From Hydrogenophaga sp. (GTDB taxonomy: Bacteria > Pseudomonadota > Gammaproteobacteria > Burkholderiales > Burkholderiaceae_C): a DNA stretch of 64,000 nt. The first letter of the stretch is position 1. Each line of letters starts with the position of its first letter. A model generated the notes under the pieces. That model was not told the origin of the DNA. It saw only the letters and a program-made list of their open reading frames with translations, and did no database searches. Positions 43,554-56,715 of this stretch are shown in pieces. The DNA lies in assembly GCA_030653975.1 (NCBI GenBank), contig JAURYH010000047.1:1-64000 (forward strand), written 5' to 3'. Position numbers and translations under genes: made by a program.

Positions 43554-44712
43554 AGCTAAATAATCTGCGCGCCTGCGGCGAACCCGCCGACAGATCATGG
43601 CTGTCCAGCGCGTCGTACAGGCTTTCCAGGTCGGCGCCGATACCGTCCATCGTGTCGGTTGACAGCGGCTGTCCGGCGTCGTCGGTGATCACGCCTTCCA
43701 TGGCCTCGGCCAGCGCAGCGGCGGCCTGGCGCATGCGCAGAAACGGCTGTTCGCTGCGCGGCACGTGGGTCACTTCAAGCGACAGCGCGACCTCGCGCAA
43801 CGCACTTTGTTCCGGGTCTTCGGCCATGGCGGCCTGCGAATCAAACGCCAGGCTCAGGATCGGCGCCTGTCCCGCCGCGCTGGCGGGCAGCACCATGCGC
43901 CCGGGCAGCACGCCCGCAACGAATCCGTGCCGCGCCGCATTCTGGGCCACATACCCGGGACTCCAGGCGCTGCGACGGGCGCGCAGCGTGAAGCCCAGTT
44001 GCGCATCGTGGCCGCTGGCAAAGGCGTCCAGTTCGCGGGCGCGGGCCACCTCGGCCCGCATGTCGGGGAAATCGGGTGCGGCGCCCACCGCATCGGCAAA
44101 GGCCTGGGCCTTGACGACGAACTCGGAGAACTCGATGTCGTTGAGCGCGCCGGCACGGTTCGCCAGTTGCACGCCGGCCTGCAGCGCGTGGTAACGCTGC
44201 CCGGGCCGGGGACTTTCCCATTCACCGCTGATCTCGTTCAGGCCTTCGACGGCAAACGGCTTGCTGCCGACCCGACGCGTGCCAGGCAGCGCAGCCAGCA
44301 AGGCATCGCCCGACACCGGACCTTCAATCGCCAACGGCGTGATGACGTCGATCAGGGCGTCCAGCCCGGGCCGCTTCTCGGGCGGGTTGACGACGCTGTT
44401 GAGCGTGACGGGCACCACCACCGGCGCGCGCGCTTCGCCATCCGTCGCGACCTGCGGCTCCGGCTCGCTCGCGGCCTCGAACGCATGGCCCATCACGGGT
44501 TCGATGCGTTCGGATACCCCGTCGTGGTCCGGCTCGGTCACCGGGCCTGTCAGCGGGTTTTCAAAGCTGTGCGGTTCGCCCGCACCGTCTTGGCCGGGGC
44601 GTTCGCGGGCGGTTCGTGGGGCGCTCTGGCTCGTGACCCAGGCGTTGTAGGCCACGACGCCGGCCAGCACGAGCCCTCCGATGATGGCCAGACTGATTTG
44701 CAAAGTGCTCAT
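43552..44712 (-). CDS. zipA: ZipA-like cell-division protein
   Basis: A 386-residue protein anchored by one N-terminal transmembrane helix (LQISLAIIGGLVLAGVVAYNAW). A Pro/Glu-rich linker (about residues 30-110) precedes a C-terminal domain that fits the ZipA FtsZ-binding fold (ALAFDSQAAMAEDPEQSAL, RQAAAALAEAMEGVITDDAG). ZipA tethers FtsZ to the membrane at the septum. Sequence identity in this family is low, so the name rests on architecture and on its place between smc and ligA. Confidence 0.82.
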   Translation of the reverse strand: MSTLQISLAIIGGLVLAGVVAYNAWVTSQSAPRTARERPGQDGAGEPHSFENPLTGPVTEPDHDGVSERIEPVMGHAFEAASEPEPQVATDGEARAPVVVPVTLNSVVNPPEKRPGLDALIDVITPLAIEGPVSGDALLAALPGTRRVGSKPFAVEGLNEISGEWESPRPGQRYHALQAGVQLANRAGALNDIEFSEFVVKAQAFADAVGAAPDFPDMRAEVARARELDAFASGHDAQLGFTLRARRSAWSPGYVAQNAARHGFVAGVLPGRMVLPASAAGQAPILSLAFDSQAAMAEDPEQSALREVALSLEVTHVPRSEQPFLRMRQAAAALAEAMEGVITDDAGQPLSTDTMDGIGADLESLYDALDSHDLSAGSPQARRLFS

Positions 44713-44737
44713 GGGTGTTCAGCGGTGGGTGGCGTGA

Positions 44738-47700
44738 TCAGACGGATTCCAGCATGCCGGCGGCGGACTCCATGTCCACCGCGACGATACGCGAAACGCC
44801 CTGCTCCTGCATGGTCACGCCGATCAGCTGTTCGGCCATTTCCATCGCGAGCTTGTTGTGGCTGATGAACAGGAACTGGGTGCCCTGCTTGCTCATGCTG
44901 GTCACCAGACGCGAATAGCGCTCGGTGTTGGCGTCGTCCAGCGGAGCGTCCACCTCGTCGAGCAGACAGAACGGCGCCGGGTTGAGCTGGAAGATGGCGA
45001 ACACGAGGGCGATCGCGGTGAGCGCTTTTTCGCCGCCTGAAAGCAGGTGGATGGTCTGGTTTTTCTTGCCGGGCGGCTGCGCCAGCACCTGCACACCCGC
45101 GTCCAGGATTTCTTCGCCGGTCATCACCAGGCGGGCATTGCCGCCACCGAACAGCTCGGGGAACATGCGGCCAAAGTGTTCGTTGACGGTGTTGAAGGTG
45201 CTGCCCAGCAGGTCACGGGTTTCGGCGTCGATCTTCTTGATCGCGTCTTCCAGCGTGGTCATGGCTTCGACCAGGTCGGCCGACTGCGCGTCCAGGAAGG
45301 TCTTGCGCTCGCGCGCGGCGGTGAGCTCGTCCAGCGCTGCGAGGTTGACGGCACCCAGCGCCTGGATCTCGCGGTGGAAACGGTCGATCTCGCCTTGCAG
45401 GCCGGTCAGGCGCACATTGCCCTCGGTGATGCTCTGCGCCACCGCGGCCAGGTCGGCCTGGGCTTCTTCGAGCTGCTGGCTGTACTGCTCCACGCCCAGG
45501 CGTGCGGCCTGTTCCTTGAGCTGGAAGTCGGTGATGCGCTGGCGCAGCGGATCGAGTTCGCGCTCCAGCTTCAGGCGGTGTTCGTCGCTGGCGCGCAGCT
45601 TCATCGTGAGGTCGTCGTACTGGCTGCGCAGGGCGCCCAGGGTCTGCTCGCGTTCGAGCTTGACGGCCAGCACGTTCTGCAACCCGGCTTCGGCAGCGGC
45701 GGCGCTCAGGCGGGCCAGTTCGTCGGTGGCGCGCTGCTCTTCGTCGGCGAGCGACTTTTCCTGCGAGGCCGCGGTCTCCAGCGAACGCTGCAGCTCGCCC
45801 TGTCGCGCCTGCAGGCTGCGCAGTGTGAAGGTGGCCTCCTGCGCGCTGCGCTCCAGCGAGCGCTGCTGCTCGCGCGCCGCATTCAAGGCGCGCTCGGCAT
45901 CGATCACCCTGTCGTCGAACTGGGCGTGGCGCTCCTGGCTGTCGGCGAGCTGCATGTCCAGCTCTTCGAAGCGGGCTTCGGCCGTCACGCGGCGTTCCTG
46001 CAGATCATCCAGTTGTGCGTCCACCTCGGCCAGGTCGGCGGCAATCTGCTCGCTGCGTGCCCGGGTCTGTTCGGCGAGCTGCGACAGGCGCAGGGCCTCG
46101 ACCTGCAGCTCGTGGGCCTTGCCCCGCGTTTCGGCGCCTTCGCGGCGCGCGCTCACCAGGCGCTGCGAGGCGTCGGTGTAGGCCGCTTCGGCGCGCACCA
46201 GATCCGTGCGGGCCTGCTCGGCCATCAGGGCCTGGGCGCGCAGCTCTTTCTCCAGGTGTTCGATTTCCTGTGCCCGGGCCAGCAGGCCGGCCTGCTCGCT
46301 GTCGGGCGCGTAGAAGCTCACGCTGTGCGCACTGACCGCGTGACCACTGGGCACGTAGATCACCTCGCCGGCCCGCAGCTGGGCGCGCTGCGCCATCGCC
46401 TCGTCCAGATTCGCCGCGGTCAGGCAGCCTTGCAGCCAGTCGGCCAGCAGGGCCTTCTGCCCGGCGTCGTTCAGGCGCAGCCAGTCGGCCAGGGGCTTGA
46501 GGCCACTGGCACTGTCCGTAGCCACCTCTGCGGACACCGGGCTGTAGAAGGCGAGTTTCGCCGGCGGCGCATCGTTGGCGAAGGCGCGCACCATCTCCAG
46601 ACGAGACACTTCGAGGGCGCCCAGGCGTTCGCGCAGTGCCGCTTCGAGGGCGTTCTCCCAGCCGGTCTCGATGTGGATGCGGCTCCACAGACCTTGCAGG
46701 CCATCGAGCCCGTGTTTGGCCAGCCAGGGCTTCAGTTTGCCGTCGGTCTTGACCTTGTCCTGCAGCGCCCTGAGCGCTTCCATGCGGGCCGACAGGTCGG
46801 CCTGTTTCGCCGATTCCTGGTTCACCGCCTGCTGGGCGGCGCGGCGCTGCTCGTCGAGCTGGGGCACGTGGTCCTGCAATTCGTGCAGCATGGCGTCGGC
46901 CATGTCGGCCACTTCCTGCGCCACCACCAGCTGGCTCTGCGCGTCCAGCAGGCGCGCCTCGTCGGGCGCGGCCAGGGCGTTGCGGTCGGCGGCCAGGCGT
47001 TCGCGGCGCTGGTTGAGCTGGCGGCTCTGCTCTTCGATGTTGCGCTGCTCGGCGGCCAGCACCTGGATCTGCTGCTGCACCTGGGTGACGCTGCCGCGCT
47101 GCTCGTTGGCGCGGTTCTGCGCCTGGCGCAGGCCGTCTTCCAGCGCGGGCAGGGCCGCACCCTGCTCTTCGCCCTGGGCGGCCAGCACCACCGACTTCTC
47201 TTCGGCCTCCACCATGGCTTCTGCCAGCTGCTCCAGCTCGACACCAGCGTCCTCGCTGCGCGTGGTCCAGGAGGCGATCTGTTCTTTCAGTTGCAGCAGG
47301 CGCTGTTCGACGCGGGTGCGGCCTTCGACCACGAAGCGGATCTCGGCTTCGAGCTTGCCGACCTCGGCACTGGCCTCGTAGAGCTTGCCCTGCGCCTGGT
47401 TCACCTGGTCACCGGCGGCGTAGTGCGCCTGGCGGATGGTTTCCAGCTCGGCTTCCACGCGGCGCAGGTCGGCGGTGCGCGACTCCAGATCGTTCAGGGC
47501 CTGGGCGGCGTCGTTCTTCACCTTGACCTGATCGGCCTCGGCCTCGCTGCGTTTCAGGAACCAGAGCTGGTGCTGCTTGAGCGTGGCGCCGGTCTGCAGC
47601 GTGTTGTAGCGCGCGGCCACCTCGGCCTGCTTCTCCAGCTTGTCCAGGTTGGCGTTGAGCTCGCGCAGGATGTCTTCCACCCGCGTCAGGTTCTCGCGCG

Positions 47701-48259
47701 TGTCGGCCAGCCGGTTGGCCGTCTCGCGGCGGCGCTCCTTGTATTTGGAGACGCCCGCGGCCTCTTCGAGGAACAGGCGCAGCTCTTCGGGCTTGCTCTC
47801 TATGATGCGGCTGATGGTGCCCTGCCCGATGATGGCGTAGGCGCGCGGCCCGAGGCCGGTGCCGAGGAACACGTCCTGCACGTCGCGGCGGCGCACCGGC
47901 TGGTTGTTGATGTAGTAGCTGCTGGTGCCGTCGCGCGTGAGCACGCGTTTGACGGCGATCTCCAGGAACTGGCCCCACTGGCCGCCTGCGCGGTGGTCGG
48001 CGTTGTCAAACACCAGCTCCACGCTGGAGCGGCTGGCCGGCTTGCGGTTGTTGGTGCCGTTGAAGATCACGTCCTGCATGGACTCGCCACGCAGCTCGGA
48101 CGCCTTGCTCTCGCCCAGCACCCAGCGCACGGCGTCCATGATGTTGGACTTGCCGCAGCCGTTGGGCCCCACCACGCCCACCAGCTGCCCGGGGAGCATG
48201 AAGTTGGTCGGTTCGGCGAAGGACTTGAAACCGGACAGCTTGATCGAATTGAGGCGCAC
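44738..48259 (-). CDS. smc: Chromosome segregation protein SMC
   Basis: SMC is the ATPase of bacterial condensin. The 1173-residue protein has Walker A GPNGCGKSN (residues 31-39), a long coiled coil interrupted by a hinge domain (about residues 510-640), the ABC signature LLSGGEKALTAIALVFAIF and Walker B PFCLLDEVDAPLDDAN. Length is normal. It leads the smc-zipA-ligA unit and is divergent from dapC. The scpA and scpB partners are not in this window. Confidence 0.96.
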   Translation of the reverse strand: MRLNSIKLSGFKSFAEPTNFMLPGQLVGVVGPNGCGKSNIMDAVRWVLGESKASELRGESMQDVIFNGTNNRKPASRSSVELVFDNADHRAGGQWGQFLEIAVKRVLTRDGTSSYYINNQPVRRRDVQDVFLGTGLGPRAYAIIGQGTISRIIESKPEELRLFLEEAAGVSKYKERRRETANRLADTRENLTRVEDILRELNANLDKLEKQAEVAARYNTLQTGATLKQHQLWFLKRSEAEADQVKVKNDAAQALNDLESRTADLRRVEAELETIRQAHYAAGDQVNQAQGKLYEASAEVGKLEAEIRFVVEGRTRVEQRLLQLKEQIASWTTRSEDAGVELEQLAEAMVEAEEKSVVLAAQGEEQGAALPALEDGLRQAQNRANEQRGSVTQVQQQIQVLAAEQRNIEEQSRQLNQRRERLAADRNALAAPDEARLLDAQSQLVVAQEVADMADAMLHELQDHVPQLDEQRRAAQQAVNQESAKQADLSARMEALRALQDKVKTDGKLKPWLAKHGLDGLQGLWSRIHIETGWENALEAALRERLGALEVSRLEMVRAFANDAPPAKLAFYSPVSAEVATDSASGLKPLADWLRLNDAGQKALLADWLQGCLTAANLDEAMAQRAQLRAGEVIYVPSGHAVSAHSVSFYAPDSEQAGLLARAQEIEHLEKELRAQALMAEQARTDLVRAEAAYTDASQRLVSARREGAETRGKAHELQVEALRLSQLAEQTRARSEQIAADLAEVDAQLDDLQERRVTAEARFEELDMQLADSQERHAQFDDRVIDAERALNAAREQQRSLERSAQEATFTLRSLQARQGELQRSLETAASQEKSLADEEQRATDELARLSAAAAEAGLQNVLAVKLEREQTLGALRSQYDDLTMKLRASDEHRLKLERELDPLRQRITDFQLKEQAARLGVEQYSQQLEEAQADLAAVAQSITEGNVRLTGLQGEIDRFHREIQALGAVNLAALDELTAARERKTFLDAQSADLVEAMTTLEDAIKKIDAETRDLLGSTFNTVNEHFGRMFPELFGGGNARLVMTGEEILDAGVQVLAQPPGKKNQTIHLLSGGEKALTAIALVFAIFQLNPAPFCLLDEVDAPLDDANTERYSRLVTSMSKQGTQFLFISHNKLAMEMAEQLIGVTMQEQGVSRIVAVDMESAAGMLESV

Positions 48260-48395
48260 GGAACTTCGGTCGCGTGAAGCTAACTGTTTGATTTATAAGG
48301 AAAATCCTCCCCCGAACGGGGCCGGACCGCAAGCCGCATGATACCGTGTCCGCTCCGGCTTGAGCCCGCGCCGGTGGGGCATGGAGCGGCCTTGG

Positions 48396-48401
48396 GATAA
48401 T
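48396..48401 (+). promoter_or_regulatory. -10 box of an apparently leaderless dapC transcript
   Basis: GATAAT ends 7 nt before the dapC ATG, in a GGGATAATCGGCGCC context much like the one upstream of map. No ribosome-binding site lies between. I did not find a convincing -35 hexamer. Confidence 0.4.
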
Positions 48402-48408
48402 CGGCGCC

Positions 48409-49632
48409 ATGAACCCCAAGTTGTCCCTTCTGCAGCCCTACCCGTTTGAGCGGCTGCGCCAGCTGTTTGCGGGCATCACGCCCAACCCGGCCTACCGACC
48501 GATCAGCCTGGGCATCGGCGAACCCAGACACGCCACGCCCCAGTTGCTGAAAGACGCGCTGGCCGCTGCGCTGGACACCGGCCTGACCGGCTACCCCGCC
48601 ACCGCGGGCGAGCCGGCGTTGCGCGAAGCTTGTGCGGCCTGGCTGCAGCGGCGCTACGGCGTGACGGTGAACGCCGCCAACCAGGTGCTGCCGGTGAACG
48701 GCTCGCGCGAGGCGCTGTTCGCCTTTGCGCAAACGGTACTGGACCCAACCCAAACCGGCGCGACGCTGGTGTTTCCGAACCCGTTCTACCAAATCTACGA
48801 AGGGGCCGCCCTGCTCGGTGGCGCCCAGCCGCATTACGTGCCCAGCGTGCCGGCGCGCAACTTCGCGGTGGACTGGGACAGCGTGCCCGACGAGGTCTGG
48901 GCGCGCACCCAGCTGATCTTCGTCTGCTCACCGGGCAACCCGACCGGCGCCGTGATGCCGCTGGACGAATGGAAAAAGCTGTTCGAACTGAGTGACCGCC
49001 ACGGCTTCGTCATCGCCTCCGACGAGTGTTATTCGGAAATCTATTTCCGCGACGAACCGCCGCTGGGCGGGCTGGAGGCGGCCGTGAAGCTGGGCCGGGG
49101 CGACTTCAAGAACCTGCTGATGTTCACCAGCCTGTCCAAGCGCAGCAACGTGCCCGGCCTGCGCAGCGGCTTTGTGGCCGGTGATGCGGCGCTCATCAAG
49201 GCCTTCCTGCTCTACCGCACCTACCACGGTGGTGCCATGAGCCCGGCCGTGCAGGCCGCGAGCGTGGCCGCCTGGGGCGATGAAGAGCACGTGGTCGACA
49301 ACCGCCGGCAGTACCGCGAGAAGTTTGCCCAGGTCACGCCGTTGCTGGCCTCGGTGATGGATGTGGCGTTGCCCGACGCGGCGTTCTACCTCTGGGCGGG
49401 TGTGCCGGCGGCGTTCAATCAACGTATTCCCGGCCTGAGTGCCGATGAAGCGTTCGCCCGCGAGCTGCTGGCTCAATACAATGTGACCGTTCTTCCCGGC
49501 AGCTACCTGGCCCGCGAGGCCCAAGGCGTCAATCCGGGCCGAGGCCGGGTGCGCATGGCCCTGGTGGCCGAACCCGCCGAATGCCTGGAAGCCGCCGGCC
49601 GCATCGTCCAGTTCCTGTCACCGCGCACCTGA
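48409..49632 (+). CDS. dapC: Succinyldiaminopimelate aminotransferase
   Basis: DapC transaminates N-succinyl-2-amino-6-ketopimelate in lysine and peptidoglycan-precursor synthesis. The 407-residue class I aminotransferase has LGIGEPRHATP near the N-terminus, PNPFYQIYEGAALLGG, the SPGNPTGAVM loop and the PLP lysine in SLSKRSNVPGLRSGF. The C-terminal Arg motif is GRGRVRMALVA. Its assignment to dapC rather than argD-like enzymes rests on its position before dapD. Confidence 0.95.
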   Translation: MNPKLSLLQPYPFERLRQLFAGITPNPAYRPISLGIGEPRHATPQLLKDALAAALDTGLTGYPATAGEPALREACAAWLQRRYGVTVNAANQVLPVNGSREALFAFAQTVLDPTQTGATLVFPNPFYQIYEGAALLGGAQPHYVPSVPARNFAVDWDSVPDEVWARTQLIFVCSPGNPTGAVMPLDEWKKLFELSDRHGFVIASDECYSEIYFRDEPPLGGLEAAVKLGRGDFKNLLMFTSLSKRSNVPGLRSGFVAGDAALIKAFLLYRTYHGGAMSPAVQAASVAAWGDEEHVVDNRRQYREKFAQVTPLLASVMDVALPDAAFYLWAGVPAAFNQRIPGLSADEAFARELLAQYNVTVLPGSYLAREAQGVNPGRGRVRMALVAEPAECLEAAGRIVQFLSPRT

Positions 49633-49678
49633 TGCCGGTTGACCTTTCACTGCCACTTTTACACAAGTCCGAGACACC

Positions 49679-50503
49679 ATGACCCAACAACTGCAAACCC
49701 TGATCGACAACGCCTGGGACAACCGTGCTGAACTGTCCCCCGCCTCCGCCCCCAAGGAGGTGATGGATGCCGTGGAGCATGTGATCAGCGAACTCAACGC
49801 CGGCACGCTGCGCGTGGCCACCCGCGAAAGCGTGGGCCAGTGGACGGTGCATCAGTGGATCAAGAAAGCCGTGCTGCTGTCGTTCCGCCTGAAGGACAAC
49901 GAGCTGATGCGCAGCGGCGACCTGGCCTTCTACGACAAGGTGCCTACCAAGTTCGCCCACCTCAGCGAAGCCGAGATGAAGGCCACCGGCGTTCGCGTGG
50001 TGCCACCGGCCGTGGCGCGCCGCGGCAGCTTCATCGCCAAGGGCGCGATCCTGATGCCCAGCTACGTGAACATCGGCGCTTACGTCGATGAGAACACCAT
50101 GGTCGACACCTGGGCCACGGTGGGCTCCTGCGCCCAGATCGGCAAGAACGTGCACCTTTCGGGCGGTGTCGGCATCGGCGGCGTGCTCGAGCCGCTGCAG
50201 GCGGGCCCCACCATCATCGAAGACAACTGCTTCATCGGCGCCCGTTCCGAAGTGGTCGAAGGCGTGGTGATCGAAGAAAACTCGGTCATTTCCATGGGCG
50301 TCTACATCGGCCAGAGCACGCCCATCTACGACCGCGCGACCGATACCGTGAGCTACGGCCGCGTGCCGTCCGGTTCGGTGGTGATCAGCGGCAGCCTGCC
50401 CAAGGACGGCGGCAAGTACAGCCTGTACGCGGCCATCATCGTCAAGCGCGTGGACGCGCAGACGCGCAGCAAGACCAGCCTGAACGACTTGTTGAGAGAC
50501 TGA
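49679..50503 (+). CDS. dapD: Tetrahydrodipicolinate N-succinyltransferase
   Basis: DapD succinylates tetrahydrodipicolinate, the step before DapC. The 274-residue protein has the N-terminal helical part ([17 protein letters not shown]), the left-handed beta-helix with hexapeptide-like repeats ([31 protein letters not shown]) and a C-terminal strand ([15 protein letters not shown]). Length is normal. A structured repeat follows its stop codon by about 10 bp, before pilU. Confidence 0.97.
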   Translation: MTQQLQTLIDNAWDNRAELSPASAPKEVMDAVEHVISELNAGTLRVATRESVGQWTVHQWIKKAVLLSFRLKDNELMRSGDLAFYDKVPTKFAHLSEAEMKATGVRVVPPAVARRGSFIAKGAILMPSYVNIGAYVDENTMVDTWATVGSCAQIGKNVHLSGGVGIGGVLEPLQAGPTIIEDNCFIGARSEVVEGVVIEENSVISMGVYIGQSTPIYDRATDTVSYGRVPSGSVVISGSLPKDGGKYSLYAAIIVKRVDAQTRSKTSLNDLLRD

Positions 50504-50513
50504 ACCCCGTCTT

Positions 50514-50593
50514 TTGGACCACCCCCGTCGCTGCGCTCCGCCCTTCAAGGGGCAACGCCTGCGGACTGGCAAAGCCAGATCCGCGGTGTTCTG
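50514..50593 (+). repeat. Intergenic structured repeat, copy 4 (inverted on the map, same sense relative to dapD)
   Basis: An 80-bp copy between dapD and pilU. Its first stem is CTGGC-AAA-GCCAG (50566-50578), a pair-preserving change from the CCGGC/GCCGG stem of the other copies. A second stem GCCC/GGGC lies at 50540-50553. Relative to the gene it follows, the polarity matches copies 1-3. Confidence 0.7.
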
Positions 50594-50650
50594 GGTTCGG
50601 GCACGGCCGCCGATGAGATTTTCTGTTTTTGAGTTCTTGAAAGGTCTGGC

Positions 50651-52983
<2,333 letters not shown>

Positions 52984-52987
52984 ACCC

Positions 52988-53877
52988 ATGACCCTGCAAG
53001 ACCTGATCGCCGGGGCCACGGCACGCCTCGAAGCCGCCCATCTGGCCTACGGCCACGGCACCACCAACGCCCGCGACGAAGCCATCTGGCTCGTGCTGTG
53101 GCAACTCGACCTGCCGCTGGACGGCGACCTCGAAGAGATGGCCGAAGCGCCCGTCAGCGACGAAGAAGCGCTGGCCGTGGCCGAGCTGATCACGCGCCGC
53201 ATCGAGTCCCGCCAACCCGCCGCCTACCTCACGCGCGAAGCCTGGCTGCAGGGCGTGCCGTTTTATGTGGACCAGCGCGCCATCGTGCCGCGCAGCTTCA
53301 TCGCGGAGCTGATCGCCGACGGCGGCTTCGACGCCTGGCTGGGCGAGCACACGACCCGCGTGCTGGACCTGTGCACCGGCAACGGCAGTCTCGCCGTGCT
53401 GGCGGCCATGGTCTGGCCGCAGGTGCAGGTCACCGGCGCTGACATCTCCACCGATGCGCTGGCCGTGGCCCGCATCAACGTGGACCAGCATGGCCTGCAG
53501 GACCGTATTGCGCTGATCGAGTCCGACGGCCTCAAAGCCTGCCCCGGCCCCTACGATCTGGTGCTGTGCAACCCGCCCTATGTCAACGCGCAGAGCATGG
53601 GCGCCCTGCCGGCCGAATACCGCGCCGAACCCGCACTGGCGCTGGCGGGCGGTGCCGACGGCATGGATTTCATCCGCACGCTCTTGCGCGACCTGCCCTC
53701 CCGCCTCTCGCCTGACGGCGTTCTGGTGCTCGAAATCGGCAACGAACGCGAACACTTCGAAACCGCGTTCCCGCAGCTTGAAACCGTGTGGCTGTCCACC
53801 AGCGCTGGCGACGATCAAGTTCTTCTTCTCACTTCCGAATCCCTTTCGGCGATGGCCCAGCCGCCAGCGCCCCACCC

Positions 53878-53881
<4 letters not shown>
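52988..53881 (+). CDS. prmB: 50S ribosomal protein L3 glutamine methyltransferase
   Basis: A 297-residue SAM-dependent N5-glutamine methyltransferase. The SAM site is DLCTGNGSLAVLAA (near 126-139), and the catalytic NPPY motif is in LCNPPYVNAQSM (near 194). The N-terminal helical domain has TTNARDEAIWLVLWQL. PrmB-type features, including AHLAYGHGTTNARDEA, separate it from the release-factor enzyme PrmC. It begins 4 bp after dapE. Confidence 0.93.
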
Positions 53882-55884
<2,003 letters not shown>

Positions 55885-56036
55885 GTTCCTCTTTCTCAAT
55901 CTCTGCCATGCACGGCGCAGTGACGGCATTCACCGTCAAGCGCGCCACATGGGGACGGTGAGAGAGGCAACGCGGGCTTGACGGTACAGTGTGGACCAGT
56001 CCTTGTTCAACCCGTCGCATCGAAAGGCAGCCCCAC

Positions 56037-56282
56037 ATGACCGTTCTCATCACCATCTTCATAGGCTTGATTGCAGGCTTCATTGCCCGGACCATCAAAC
56101 CCGGCAACGACAGCATGGGCTGGATCATGACCGCCGTGCTGGGTGTGGCTGGCTCATTCCTCGCGAGCTATGCGGGCGCTGCGCTGGGTCTTTACGCCCC
56201 GGGTCAAGCTGCCGGATTCATCGCCTCTGTGGTGGGCGCCGTGGTCCTGCTCGTGCTTGTCGGCCTGATCAGGAAGAATTGA
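56037..56282 (+). CDS. GlsB/YeaQ/YmgE family membrane protein
   Basis: An 81-residue protein with three predicted transmembrane helices. The N-terminal ITIFIGLIAGFIARTIKPGND and GWIMTAVLGVAGSFLASYAG match the transglycosylase-associated (GlsB/YeaQ/YmgE) family, usually stress-induced. The start ATG is at 56037. An inverted repeat TGACGG/CCGTCA (55921-55938) lies upstream. Its precise role is unknown. Confidence 0.9.
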   Translation: MTVLITIFIGLIAGFIARTIKPGNDSMGWIMTAVLGVAGSFLASYAGAALGLYAPGQAAGFIASVVGAVVLLVLVGLIRKN

Positions 56283-56379
56283 GCCGTTGACCGGATCCAC
56301 GGATCCCGACGGTATCAGGCACCCCCGCCAGGGCATCACGCCACATCAAACAGGAAATTGTCACCGCGAAAACCAAGAA

Positions 56380-56412
56380 AAAAGCCCGCTACATTTTGTG
56401 TAGCGGGCTTTT
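56380..56412 (-). terminator. Intrinsic terminator of the tRNA-Lys unit
   Basis: AAAAGCCCGCTACA pairs with TGTAGCGGGCTTTT (14-bp stem, 5-nt loop). On the minus strand it is followed by six T residues. It also has four T residues on the plus strand, so it may serve the GlsB-like gene as well. Confidence 0.9.
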
Positions 56413-56432
56413 CAGTTCCCACGAGGGGAATT

Positions 56433-56508
56433 TGGTGGGACGTGCGGGGGTCGAACCCACGACAAACGGATTAAAAGTCCGCTGCTCTACCAACTGAGCT
56501 AACGTCCC
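56433..56508 (-). tRNA. tRNA-Lys (anticodon TTT)
   Basis: A 76-nt cloverleaf with encoded CCA. Acceptor GGGACGT pairs with ACGTCCC and the discriminator is A. The anticodon arm GCGGACTTTTAATCCG carries TTT and decodes AAA/AAG. The T-loop is GGTTCGACC. It is downstream of a second tRNA-Lys gene. Confidence 0.96.
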
Positions 56509-56564
56509 AACATTCAAAAAAACATCAACGGCGACCGGATGAGAGACCACCAGATACCAGCATC

Positions 56565-56640
56565 TGGTGGGGCGTGAGTGACTCGAACACTCGACCTACG
56601 GATTAAGAGTCCGCTGCTCTACCAACTGAGCTAACGCCCC
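56565..56640 (-). tRNA. tRNA-Lys (anticodon CTT)
   Basis: A 76-nt cloverleaf with encoded CCA. Acceptor GGGGCGT pairs with ACGCCCC and the discriminator is A. The anticodon arm GCGGACTCTTAATCCG carries CTT and reads AAG. It shares D-arm sequence with its neighbour but differs in the acceptor and T-arms, so the two are paralogues rather than a recent tandem copy. First gene of the tRNA-Lys unit. Confidence 0.96.
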
Positions 56641-56685
56641 ATCTGGCCTTGCAAAGTTGGCTTTTACTACATCGCCAAGCCTCGA

Positions 56686-56715
56686 ATTATAGCGTCATTT
56701 TCAACCCATTTTCAA
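56686..56715 (-). promoter_or_regulatory. Promoter of the tRNA-Lys unit, inside the end of tcdA
   Basis: On the minus strand TTGAAA (56710-56715) and TATAAT (56686-56691) are separated by 18 bp. The -10 box overlaps the tcdA stop codon (56687-56689). Expected start of transcription is about 40 bp ahead of the first tRNA. Confidence 0.75.

Noticed and set aside
45047-48277. A 1076-codon open frame antisense to smc
   Set aside because: It is the complement of a real gene in GC-rich DNA, has His/Gly/Leu/Val-rich low-complexity composition and no motif. The smc frame has full domain structure.
55921-55938. TGACGG/CCGTCA inverted repeat after the ABC-F gene as an operator or terminator
   Set aside because: It is short, has no T-run and no recognisable regulator consensus; noted only in the neighbouring gene entry.
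56433-56640. The two tRNA-Lys genes as a recent tandem duplication
   Set aside because: Acceptor and T-arm sequences and anticodons differ, so they are separate isoacceptors.
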